Positions 53,272 through 62,065 of a stretch of 64,000 bases of DNA are shown here, one piece after another. The position numbers were made by a program, and so were the translations under genes. The notes under the pieces were generated by a model that ran no database searches, was not told the DNA's origin, and saw only the letters and a program-made list of their open reading frames with translations. Origin of the DNA: Bacteroidaceae bacterium (GTDB taxonomy: Bacteria; Bacteroidota; Bacteroidia; Bacteroidales; Bacteroidaceae); assembly GCA_017631315.1 (NCBI GenBank), contig JAGBTN010000012.1:186001-250000 (forward strand). Reading direction: 5' to 3'. Each line of letters starts with the position of its first letter. Position 1 is the stretch's first letter.

Positions 53272-53967
53272 CTATTCCTCAACCGTTGGCTTTTGCTGAA
53301 TTGTAATTAGATTCGACACCTGGCCGCTGGTTAGACGCAACTTTGCCTCACGAGTTTTCGTCGCATCCGTGTTTTCCGAGAAGGACAACTTTACACTATT
53401 CTTGCCACGTTGGCCGCCAGTTTTATCAAAAGTGACCCATTCCGGAGTTTCACCCTCAAAGGCAAGAGACCAATAGTTCTGCACCACGAAACAAAGAGAA
53501 TCCTCGTCCGTCTGTGCATTCACCGTCAATGTATGGTGCACCCTCTTGGGCACGGTCTGCGCCTCGTCCATAAATTCTTCTACCGTACATAAGGGACGCG
53601 AAATGTTGAGATAGCCATATTGTACCCTCACAAAAGTACTTGAATAATCATAAGAGTTGACGTACACATAGCCATCGCGTGTTACCCCCGTAGTATTCGG
53701 ACTTACTATGAGACCGGCACGACAACGATACCGTCTGCTGTTATTGTACTGTATCTTTCCCTCAGAAGGTCCGTCAATGGCCAACCAGTCAGTAGCCGAA
53801 GCGGCAGACCAACTGTCGAAAGTATAAAATACTACAGAATCTACCGTTTGGTCTGCATAGAGTGTGGCGAATCTATTTTCTATAAGAAGCTGATGTGTTT
53901 CGGGATCTTTAACACACGAAAGTACGAATGGCAGCAAACCAAAAATGAGAAACAATGTTTTTTTCAT
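53272..53967 (-). CDS. BACON-like surface lipoprotein
   Basis: 231 residues. Lipobox in FVLSC (Cys about 18). The mature part is beta-rich with two BACON-like repeats (FDSWSAASATDWLAIDGPSE, FVVQNYWSLAFEGETPEWV, LRLTSGQVSNLITIQQKP). The last motif VSNLITIQQ is typical of the BACON edge strand. BACON domains bind carbohydrate or mucin in gut Bacteroidales. It is 21 nt upstream of the BRCT gene on the same strand. Confidence 0.72.
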   Translation of the reverse strand: MKKTLFLIFGLLPFVLSCVKDPETHQLLIENRFATLYADQTVDSVVFYTFDSWSAASATDWLAIDGPSEGKIQYNNSRRYRCRAGLIVSPNTTGVTRDGYVYVNSYDYSSTFVRVQYGYLNISRPLCTVEEFMDEAQTVPKRVHHTLTVNAQTDEDSLCFVVQNYWSLAFEGETPEWVTFDKTGGQRGKNSVKLSFSENTDATKTREAKLRLTSGQVSNLITIQQKPTVEE

Positions 53968-54106
53968 TAGCATTTTGTTTTAGGGCCTTTATTCCTCATG
54001 CTTGGCAGAAGAAATGTCGGCTGTAATTACAGAGGGCAAAATTAACTAAAAAGTAACATTCTGCAAAATCTTTAATCGGAGATTTCTTTTTTTGCAGGGA
54101 AAAGTG

Positions 54107-54114
54107 TATATTTG
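54107..54114 (+). promoter_or_regulatory. Promoter of the 54150 gene
   Basis: TATATTTG, an exact -7 box, 36 nt before the GTG start. TTTG at 54091-54094 is too close to be a normal -33 box. Confidence 0.45.
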
Positions 54115-54149
54115 CGAAACAAAATAAAGAATGTTTGCACCGGACGAAA

Positions 54150-54497
54150 GTGAATAACATTTACCATAGGGACATCATAGAGATTCTGCTTGAGTGCGGG
54201 AGAGACGGGTTGCGCATAAAAAACCTTGCTCGCAGAATCTATAACAAGCACGTCGATTTCTTCGTATCGGACATTGAATACAATGAAATACGCGACTGCA
54301 TTGGTCGCTACCTATGGGAGCAAAGCAAGCGTAACGAATCTCCTTTTACTCGTACTCGCTATGGCACATACGCCATCAAGCCGGATTTCGCCATACAGCT
54401 CGACCTTTTTTTAGACTACGAACCACGTAGCGAAACGCGCAAAGAGCCGACCCGAGTTGAATGCGAGCATCGTCACATTCAACTGGAGCTCTTCTGA
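54150..54497 (+). CDS. Small winged-helix-like protein
   Basis: 115 residues from GTG: MNNIYHRDIIEILLECGRDG, then LRIKNLARRIYNKHVDFF, ESPFTRTRYGTYAIKPDF. The helix-turn-helix and wing pattern resembles HARE-HTH domains. The end EHRHIQLELF is like a clamp- or partner-binding tail. An upstream TTG would add five residues. A DNA-binding role is likely, the target unknown. Confidence 0.6.
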   Translation: MNNIYHRDIIEILLECGRDGLRIKNLARRIYNKHVDFFVSDIEYNEIRDCIGRYLWEQSKRNESPFTRTRYGTYAIKPDFAIQLDLFLDYEPRSETRKEPTRVECEHRHIQLELF

Positions 54498-54498
54498 C

Positions 54499-54969
54499 TT
54501 ATTCTTTTTTGAAGTAGTAGATGAATGTGGCAAGTCCTTCGAGTGCCTTCTTGCCTGTTTCCTGTACCTCGATGGTAAACTTGATTGTTGTCTTGATGGC
54601 ACCACGAAGGTTGGCAAGTTCCTGCAACTTTGTCTTCATGCAAATGTGCTGGCCGCTCAAAACAGGCTGAGCAAATTTCATGGCATCCATGCCATAGTTC
54701 ATCATGCGCTCAAGGTTGTTCACTTCAATTATCTGGTCCCACAGATACGGGAGCATGCTCAAGGTCAGATAGCCGTGTGCGATGGTCTGCCCAAAGGGGC
54801 TTTCCTGCTTTGCCTTTTCTGCATCGACATGAATCCACTGATGGTCCAATGTTGCATCGGCAAACAGGTTGATACGTTCCTGGTCGAGTTCTACATAATC
54901 GCTCACGCCTAACTCTTGTCCTACATACTGCTGGAAATCTTCGAACGAATTGATTACTACTTTGCTCAT
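54499..54969 (-). CDS. MaoC-like hot-dog dehydratase
   Basis: 156 residues from MSKVVINSF. The hydratase motif FADATLDHQWIHVD with following SPFGQTIAHGYLTLSML is exact for MaoC-type (R)-enoyl-CoA hydratases (Asp and His catalytic dyad). It would act on acyl-CoA or acyl-ACP. The coding end meets the 54497 gene with 1 nt between stops. A TATCTTTG box (55000-55007 on the minus strand) is a likely promoter. Confidence 0.88.
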   Translation of the reverse strand: MSKVVINSFEDFQQYVGQELGVSDYVELDQERINLFADATLDHQWIHVDAEKAKQESPFGQTIAHGYLTLSMLPYLWDQIIEVNNLERMMNYGMDAMKFAQPVLSGQHICMKTKLQELANLRGAIKTTIKFTIEVQETGKKALEGLATFIYYFKKE

Positions 54970-55106
54970 CTTTTTACTTGTTTTTGTTGTTTCTGCTTGC
55001 AAAGATACGATAAAAAGTTCATAGTTCTTCGCTTTTCCTTCAAAAAAGACTTGGACAGAGGCTGTACATTATTCGTAGTTCACATTTATTTCGTACTTTT
55101 GCAGCC

Positions 55107-56342
55107 ATGATGAAACGAGTCGCTATATTTGCCTTTTTGATATTGATTTGTGTGTCGATTTGGAGCGAGAATGCTGCCGAACGCACAAAACGTGACTTTG
55201 TGCAGTTGGGTTTAACGCTGTACGAGGGGAACGAAGTTCGTGTTCTGCCTACGGGAGAGATTAAGTTTCTCGACCTTTTTGGCGAGATAGAGAAGGCCGA
55301 AAGGTATATTCTCCTGGACTATTTCAAGTTTCAGCAGGACAGCATTTGCGGGGACTTGCTTGAGAGGCTTTGCCGCAAGGTGGCCCAGGGGGTGGAGGTT
55401 TATATCATCTTCGACAGTTTTGGCAACAAACATAGCGACCTGCCGTTGTCCGACTCGCTGCAGCAAAATTTGCGGAAGTCCGGCATACAGATCGTGGCTT
55501 TCGACCCCGTCCGCTTCCCTTGGATTAACCATCTCATGCATCGCGACCATCATAAGGTTGCCGTCATCGACGGCAAGTTGGTTTATACCGGCGGCATGAA
55601 CGTTGCGGATTACTACCTGCACGGGAAGCCGGAGGTAGGAAAATGGCGCGACATGCATGTCCGCATGAGTGGTCCTGTCGTAGAGGCATACGAAGAACTG
55701 TTCTGGAAGATGTGGGGGAAGGCTGTCCCCAATTTTCTCATGAAGAGGGGCAAGCCATCGCCTTCCAGTTATGCGGAACGTTCCGGGGAAGCCGTTGTTG
55801 CCTTTGCACCCCGTTGGCCTCGGGAGAATCCCGAAATCATGCGGCAGACCTACTCTATCGCCATCGACAATGCCGAGCACCTGATTCAGATTGTCAACCC
55901 CTATGCTACTCTCTTTGGCGAAGTGCGAGCCGCTTTGCGGAGAGCATTGGAGCGAGGCGTCAGGGTGCAATTCATGGTATCGACGAGGAGTGACGGGAAG
56001 GCAATCGACGATGTCATTGGGCTCGAAATGCGTAAACTTATGAATCGCGGAGCAGAGGTTTATTACTACGACGGCGGGTTCCACCACAGTAAGATAATGA
56101 TGATAGACGGTTTGTTCTGCACCGTAGGCACCACAAATCTTGATGCACGTTCGCTGCGTTTTGACTACGAAGTGAACGCTTTCATCTTCGACCATGCGAC
56201 GACACACCAGTTGCAACAGATTTTCCGCAACGATGCCGAGAAGAGCAGCACCCTGCTCACACCCGAAGTATTCAAGGAGCGATTCCCGCTCAGGCGACGC
56301 TTCCGTAGCCGCATCTTCACCCTCGCAAAAAGATTCCTTTGA
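55107..56342 (+). CDS. Phospholipase D/cardiolipin synthase-like protein
   Basis: 411 residues with an N-terminal signal/anchor (IFAFLILICVSIW). Two HKD motifs: DHHKVAVIDGKLVYTGGMN (about 150) and HHSKIMMIDGLFCTVGTTN (about 330). These mark phospholipase D-superfamily cardiolipin synthases, which join two phosphatidylglycerols. TACTTTTG at 55094-55101 lies so near the start that the leader would be very short, unless a second promoter is used. Confidence 0.85.
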   Translation: MMKRVAIFAFLILICVSIWSENAAERTKRDFVQLGLTLYEGNEVRVLPTGEIKFLDLFGEIEKAERYILLDYFKFQQDSICGDLLERLCRKVAQGVEVYIIFDSFGNKHSDLPLSDSLQQNLRKSGIQIVAFDPVRFPWINHLMHRDHHKVAVIDGKLVYTGGMNVADYYLHGKPEVGKWRDMHVRMSGPVVEAYEELFWKMWGKAVPNFLMKRGKPSPSSYAERSGEAVVAFAPRWPRENPEIMRQTYSIAIDNAEHLIQIVNPYATLFGEVRAALRRALERGVRVQFMVSTRSDGKAIDDVIGLEMRKLMNRGAEVYYYDGGFHHSKIMMIDGLFCTVGTTNLDARSLRFDYEVNAFIFDHATTHQLQQIFRNDAEKSSTLLTPEVFKERFPLRRRFRSRIFTLAKRFL

Positions 56343-56352
56343 GGGTGCCTGA

Positions 56353-56438
56353 AAAATAGGTTAACCTAATTGCCCAACAAGGCACGCCTATTCGGGCTGA
56401 AAGGTTAACCATTATTGCCATTTAGGTTAACCTATTTT
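56353..56438. repeat. Inverted repeat with three AGGTTAACC copies
   Basis: AAAATAGGTTAACCTAA (56353-56369) is exactly complementary to 56422-56438, and a third AGGTTAACC sits at 56402-56410. A self-complementary 10-mer core (AGGTTAACCT) is inside each arm. Located after the phospholipase stop; function unknown. Confidence 0.5.
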
Positions 56439-56485
56439 GGAGACATGCTACGGCTATACCTCCAACACCGAACAGAAACAAAAAG

Positions 56486-56521
56486 AATAGCGTGCTTCTC
56501 GCAATCGAAAAGCACGCTATT
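56486..56521. terminator. Bidirectional terminator
   Basis: AATAGCGTGCTT (56486-56497) and its exact complement (56510-56521) with a 12-nt loop, between the convergent phospholipase and secreted-protein genes; T-rich on the plus side. Confidence 0.7.
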
Positions 56522-56563
56522 TTCAGTTCAAAAGCATGTCCCCCTTTAGCCGGAGGAACATAC

Positions 56564-59095
56564 TTACTTCAGTATTTTCTTGCCGTCAACAATGTTGATG
56601 CCCTTTGCAGTCTTTTGCAAACGCTGTCCGGCTACATTATATATATAGCCGTTCTCCGAGCCCTGAGCAGCATTTACCGCATCGATGCCTGTAGCGCCAG
56701 TGCCGTTGAAGACGAAGCCCTTCACGCCGGATGCGCTTGTGAGATATGCCTTACCGGCAGGAATTTTCACGCCTGCCTCGACGAGATAGAACCCAACAGG
56801 CTCACCCTCCGGTTTTGCCAGCACATACTCGCTGCCGCTGCTCGTGATTGATTCTGTAGTGCCCAGCAAATCGTTGCTGCCGCTAAGGGCAGGAGCCGAT
56901 GTTGCAGGCGTGAAGCTATAGAAGCCTTCATTGCCCTTCAGAATGACAGCAGCCTGAGCAGGAATTGTATTGTTCTGCTCTGTGAGAGTAAGGTAACTGC
57001 CATTCTTCACACCGGTAAACACTGCGACATTAGCCGAAAGAGTTCCCGCAGTATTTGCATCATAAAGAGTTGCATAACCCACTTCCGACATCGGATATAC
57101 AACACCACGCGTCTGATCGAGTTCGGGATAAGCATCCTCACCAATCGTTTGGCGGAAGGCACCACCCAACTTATAGCAAATCTCACCCGTAGCAGCCTGT
57201 TCCGCCGTAACACCCTCGTAGCAGTTGGTAATAGTGCCACCCATAGGAAGGTCGCGGCAAATTGCAGGCAATGTGGTATAGCAATTCACAAAGTGACCAC
57301 CAGCACCCTCGCCGGCAAGAGCATTCTTCTGGTTGCTGGTTGTTACGAACTCGAAGGTACCACGAGCAAAACAGTTCACCATTTGAGCATTGTCGTGATG
57401 CTCGCCAACAATGGCACCGCAACGCAGATTGGCAGTGCTCTCGATGTAAGCATTCTCCAAACCGAGATTGTAAATCTTACCACCACGCAAACGAGAGAAC
57501 AAACCGCCCTCGCACTCTGTCCTGACATAAAGATTGCTGATGACATGATTGTTGCCATAGAACACACCACCGAAAGGATTCTGCCATGAAGCATCGTTGT
57601 TCAAACCGATAGGCTGGAAACTATCGTTGTATTCCATATCAATATCAGCCGTAAGAGAACCCTTCGCTCCCATTTCGCCAGCGTTTACAATTTGAGAGAA
57701 ACGAATCAACTGACCAAGGTTGCCAATGGTATAAGCACCGAGTTCCATGTCATAACCAGGTTCTTCGTACTCTCCGCAAACCGCACAAATACCGTTGTCA
57801 TAGACATGTGGGCAAACTGCCTCGTCAACCTGAATGAGGCGTACCTTTGCACTCCTGTCCACTGTGCCATCACACGTAATGTGCAGAGAGTAGTCCCCGC
57901 CCATGTCTTCTATCTTGGCATAAGTAGCATTCTTGCCCGTCAGTTCAAAGTAACGTGACACGCCACCATCGAATTTCTCCTCCATTACAACGGTGCTATT
58001 GCCATCCTTGTCATACTCCGTCAACTTAACATTGTCGACATATATATCATGATATACCTGATTGTCGGCATCCACGCGGAGGCCAACCTTGCCCTTGTTG
58101 AGCAAAGCGAGGTCGGTCATGTCGCACTGAACAAACGTATCCTGCAGTTTTCCATCAATATAAGTCTTAACCACATTGGCATCGACTTCAATTGTCACAT
58201 GACACTTTACACCCCAGATGTCAATAGCCTCGAAGTCCGGATAACGAGGACCGGCAGCGTGGGCCTTCCACGATTCGTTGCCATTATCGAGATGATAGTA
58301 AGTATTGACAGAGGTGTCGTTGTAATAATTCGGTGATATTTGCCACATATAGTTGCTGCCACTCTCGGTTAAACCGAAGATAAGAGAGAGATAACCGGAC
58401 TCGATAATCACATCAGCCTCTACAGTATAATGCAAATCGACCGCGTCCTTGAACATATTGTTCGGGAAATACTTCACCTGAGCAAGATTACGTCCTTCCA
58501 TCGTCAATGCGCCATCGGCCCATGTGGGATTATTCTTCCAGTCGCCGTCAGAGGTCTCGAAGTCTTCAAAATAGAGCACCTCTCCAGTCTCGTTGGCCGT
58601 CACCTTAAAATAATCATAACTTGCCGATTCGTTCACATTGCCATCATGGTCATGACGCGTGCCTATCAAACCAAAACGGAACTGATTGTCGAATTGGCTA
58701 TTACGTGAATCGATAAGAGTAAACTCACTATCAACATCACGGCGTAGGTATGTGTCAACATGGTTACCATTGTTAGAAACCACTATTTTAGTAACAAACC
58801 ATTCCGTGGTATTCAATCTTACGCTGCCAGTTCCTTTCTCCTCAAGCAGAATACCGCCCACTCCCCAATCATGAGGGCGGAACAACGACTTCGTGCCGTC
58901 TATACCTACATTGAACTGCCACATACAGATATTGCTGTCAAAACCAGCATAGGCACGGAAAGCGATACCGGCACCGATTGCATTGATTTTAAACTTAGAC
59001 TCAATTGTGTAATTATCAGTTATTCTGTAACTCCACACATGTGCGCTACAAACCATCATGGTCAATAGCATTGCAATAAATCTCAGTCCTTTCAT
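56564..59095 (-). CDS. Large secreted protein with LamG-like domains and sorting tail
   Basis: 843 residues. A signal peptide (RFIAMLLTMMVCSAHVWS) is followed by repeated jelly-roll (concanavalin/DUF1080-like) domains with MWQFNVGIDGTKSLFRPH, EDFETSDGDWKNNP and DNVKLTEYDKDGNS, about 1-380. A CxxC-containing bridge (CPHVYDNGICAVCGEYE) and a GLUG-like repeat region (PFGGVFYGNNHVISNLYVR, GGLFSRLRGGKIYNLGL) follow, then a C-terminal tail IYNVAGQRLQKTAKGINIVD. The tail resembles those used for surface export in Prevotella-like bacteria. It likely binds or presents glycans beside the glycosidases upstream. Confidence 0.7.
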   Translation of the reverse strand: MKGLRFIAMLLTMMVCSAHVWSYRITDNYTIESKFKINAIGAGIAFRAYAGFDSNICMWQFNVGIDGTKSLFRPHDWGVGGILLEEKGTGSVRLNTTEWFVTKIVVSNNGNHVDTYLRRDVDSEFTLIDSRNSQFDNQFRFGLIGTRHDHDGNVNESASYDYFKVTANETGEVLYFEDFETSDGDWKNNPTWADGALTMEGRNLAQVKYFPNNMFKDAVDLHYTVEADVIIESGYLSLIFGLTESGSNYMWQISPNYYNDTSVNTYYHLDNGNESWKAHAAGPRYPDFEAIDIWGVKCHVTIEVDANVVKTYIDGKLQDTFVQCDMTDLALLNKGKVGLRVDADNQVYHDIYVDNVKLTEYDKDGNSTVVMEEKFDGGVSRYFELTGKNATYAKIEDMGGDYSLHITCDGTVDRSAKVRLIQVDEAVCPHVYDNGICAVCGEYEEPGYDMELGAYTIGNLGQLIRFSQIVNAGEMGAKGSLTADIDMEYNDSFQPIGLNNDASWQNPFGGVFYGNNHVISNLYVRTECEGGLFSRLRGGKIYNLGLENAYIESTANLRCGAIVGEHHDNAQMVNCFARGTFEFVTTSNQKNALAGEGAGGHFVNCYTTLPAICRDLPMGGTITNCYEGVTAEQAATGEICYKLGGAFRQTIGEDAYPELDQTRGVVYPMSEVGYATLYDANTAGTLSANVAVFTGVKNGSYLTLTEQNNTIPAQAAVILKGNEGFYSFTPATSAPALSGSNDLLGTTESITSSGSEYVLAKPEGEPVGFYLVEAGVKIPAGKAYLTSASGVKGFVFNGTGATGIDAVNAAQGSENGYIYNVAGQRLQKTAKGINIVDGKKILK

Positions 59096-59134
59096 ATTAT
59101 TTAGTATTTAGGGTTAATATTGTATTACTTTTCT

Positions 59135-62065
59135 TCATCTTACAGCAGACAGGAACTTCTTCCCACCAGAAACGATGATTTGTGGGGCATACGAACGCTG
59201 TACCGGTTTCCCGTCGAGCGTATAATAATTTTTGTTGGACATTGCAGAAGAAGCAGGAATAGAAGAGATGGCATCTGGGACATCATTCAGCCATGCCAAA
59301 ATATCACGAGACATCTGGCCCTCTACCCTTAACCTCTCTGAAACAACAAAACCTTCCGAGAACGGATTCGAATCAGAGAAATCCTCTTCAAAAACCACCC
59401 CACTCGAACCGCTAGTCGCCTTTACCTTAATGACTACATCATCAAACAATGCTATTTCAGTCTTCCCGTATGCATCATCATGAGCCTGACGGAAACCAAT
59501 CCTGCCATATGCAAAATTGCCTCCGCGCTCATCTACCAAAACATTGTCAATATATGTCTTTGCATATGACTCGTCCTCTATCTCAATCCTAATATTAAAG
59601 GGATGTCCGGCTTGCATATTGACGGCCTTGGGCAATTCTATCTCTCCAAGAAGTGAAGCATTACCACCTAGCCAACGATGAGGACGCAAACATGGATGTT
59701 GCTTGTCGGAAACATTGAATTGCCACATATAATAATTCTGTTGATCCGTAATTGCAAAGCATACACCTGCCGACAACTGCTCCACCTCTGCCTGCAACTC
59801 AATTGAATAAGATAACTTATTGCCTTCCGGATTGTCAATCGCCCCATTCCTAATTACAAAATTATCATCTACAAGAAACATCGACTGGCAAGACCGTAAC
59901 GACAAGCGAATGTCAACATATCCATTACCTTCCTGCAGAATTTCAGGTTCAGAAAGTTTCCCCGTATGCGGATTTAGTAGAGTCAACTTTCTTGCAGAAG
60001 TCTTTACACGAATAACGTTCGTGGCAGCAGTTGCATCTATATTGCCAAAATACCATACATCATGTTCGTCTATAACCTTATGCAGATAATTGAAAGGATG
60101 TGCACCATCAGAGAATCTAACATCACGACTCGGCAGACATTCCTCCATTACCTCGGCTAACGAACTCGCAGAAGGTAAAGGAACAAAAATAGCCCTATTC
60201 TCTGCAGAGCCAAGCATACGCGCAACTATGCCTTTTACTTCTTCATCTCCATCGCTACCATCAGCAGACTGCTGAGGATATTGTGTAGTAAAGACCACTT
60301 TTACTCCTTGCTTCCAAGCTTCTTCTATCTTCCTCATATTACTGAGTGATATAACCTTTACTCCAGGAAGTACCAACGTGGAAAACTGTTCATAGTTGAC
60401 CACATTACTCATGGTCAACTTGCCACCTTCCACGAGACAACGATCGTCAAGAACCTCTGGATGGAGATATGTAAAATCGATTCCCAAATCATCTGTCAAA
60501 TAATGCGATATTTGTGGATAGTCTGTTCCTTCAACATCAATACCTCCTTCATAATAACCTTTAGGCCCATCTAGTCTATGACCAGCATATTGTGTCTGTA
60601 TTGGATATAACATTGCCACATCAGCTACATGACGCCCCTCACGGGCTAAAATATAGTTCAAACGGGAAAGAAAGGCATTAAACGAAGGTAATTCCGAATT
60701 ATACAAAGGGTTACGCCATGAGAGTTCCGGCAGGAAAGTGACATCGGCATCATTATACCATACCGCATGAGGGATTAGATGATTGATGCCCTTGGCGTAC
60801 TGCTCAATTGCCACTTCATAGAGTTTTTCAACTGAAATGTTTCCCATTGCACCATATGTCTCAGACATGACCATCGCCTTGTCCCAATTATATGCCGATG
60901 ACGATACAACCTTATAAAAATCCTCTGTGTTACGTCCATTTCCTATCTTGTCAATCCCTGGCATCGACATATATTTGCCAACAAGCATCAAATCGCCAGA
61001 AACGCTGGTAGGATTGGCTATTTCCTCCTGGTCCTGATGACCTGTAGCCATTATATTATGTTCTGCGGCCCAATCGGATATTGTTTTCATGAAACCCTCG
61101 CTGTAAAGCGATGAATGTAATCCAAAAAGCATATTCCTCGCAGTCGCAGTCTTCTCACCTATATCATACCACAAGGCAGGATAAAGAGCTTCTGGAGAAA
61201 AGCCATAACGGCGTTCGAACGATTCATTAAAGTTAGCAGTCCACATACGCCCCTGCGCTCTATACATCGTAGGTTCGTCAAAGAAAGTAGACATTATTGT
61301 CCCACCGAAATGTTTTGAGAAACGGCTATAATATACTTCATGCGTATCCTGAACAAACAATTTAACCGCCTCAGGAGAAAGGTAATCCACATTAGGATCT
61401 CCATCCTTAACACACTGACACATCATGACATGCCATCCAGACCCCTTGGGGGCAGTCCATGTCAAACGTCCCGATGCCTCATCGTAATATTCACGCAGTG
61501 GTATTATTTCCTTTGTGTTCATGTTCCATGCCACTAAAGACATCAATTTCCCCTGAAGAGGTAACTGACGGTCAAAGGTGGCACCACTACTCACTCTATA
61601 TTCTACTTTATCAAGACGTTTGATCGTGTGATCCGGATGGTTGTTCATAAAAGTAGTCACGCCAGACCCATTGATGGCTCCCATACTCCCGCTGGGGAAA
61701 CCATATTCGTCGTAGATAGAAAGATGAGCCCCTAAAGATTGTGCTTTACTAAGAACTACGCCATAGAGACGTAAGTACTCCTCAGACAGATAGTCTGGGC
61801 GGAATCCTGCACCAAAAGGTAGAATGGCACATCCACCATACCCATCTTTTTCTATCATCTGATTGAACTGGTCAACCAGTGATGCCTCCACTATCCTGGT
61901 ATTGTTCCAGAACCATAAAGGTATGGGACGCCATGGCATAGAAGGCTTTGAGAACTCGCGTGTCTCGAGCAAAGGAGTATCCTCAGAAAAGGAGGTAAGA
62001 ACAAAACTCCACAAACAACAAACGAGTGTAATAATGCGAAGCAAAGAAACTCTGTAAACCATCAT
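59135..62065 (-). CDS. Secreted glycoside hydrolase, GH106-like
   Basis: 976 residues with a signal peptide (IITLVCCLWSFVLTSFS). The catalytic barrel (about 35-560) holds MPWRPIPLWFWNNTRIVEAS, LSIYDEYGFPSGSMGAINGS, STFFDEPTMYRAQGRMW and MVMSETYGAMGNISVEKLYE. This is the pattern of large Bacteroidota glycosidases of the GH106 type, mostly alpha-L-rhamnosidases. A jelly-roll domain (about 740-900) similar to that in the downstream gene follows, and a TLDGKPVQRSYAPQIIVSG tail. It overlaps the GH78 gene by 4 nt. Confidence 0.65.
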   Translation of the reverse strand: MMVYRVSLLRIITLVCCLWSFVLTSFSEDTPLLETREFSKPSMPWRPIPLWFWNNTRIVEASLVDQFNQMIEKDGYGGCAILPFGAGFRPDYLSEEYLRLYGVVLSKAQSLGAHLSIYDEYGFPSGSMGAINGSGVTTFMNNHPDHTIKRLDKVEYRVSSGATFDRQLPLQGKLMSLVAWNMNTKEIIPLREYYDEASGRLTWTAPKGSGWHVMMCQCVKDGDPNVDYLSPEAVKLFVQDTHEVYYSRFSKHFGGTIMSTFFDEPTMYRAQGRMWTANFNESFERRYGFSPEALYPALWYDIGEKTATARNMLFGLHSSLYSEGFMKTISDWAAEHNIMATGHQDQEEIANPTSVSGDLMLVGKYMSMPGIDKIGNGRNTEDFYKVVSSSAYNWDKAMVMSETYGAMGNISVEKLYEVAIEQYAKGINHLIPHAVWYNDADVTFLPELSWRNPLYNSELPSFNAFLSRLNYILAREGRHVADVAMLYPIQTQYAGHRLDGPKGYYEGGIDVEGTDYPQISHYLTDDLGIDFTYLHPEVLDDRCLVEGGKLTMSNVVNYEQFSTLVLPGVKVISLSNMRKIEEAWKQGVKVVFTTQYPQQSADGSDGDEEVKGIVARMLGSAENRAIFVPLPSASSLAEVMEECLPSRDVRFSDGAHPFNYLHKVIDEHDVWYFGNIDATAATNVIRVKTSARKLTLLNPHTGKLSEPEILQEGNGYVDIRLSLRSCQSMFLVDDNFVIRNGAIDNPEGNKLSYSIELQAEVEQLSAGVCFAITDQQNYYMWQFNVSDKQHPCLRPHRWLGGNASLLGEIELPKAVNMQAGHPFNIRIEIEDESYAKTYIDNVLVDERGGNFAYGRIGFRQAHDDAYGKTEIALFDDVVIKVKATSGSSGVVFEEDFSDSNPFSEGFVVSERLRVEGQMSRDILAWLNDVPDAISSIPASSAMSNKNYYTLDGKPVQRSYAPQIIVSGGKKFLSAVR

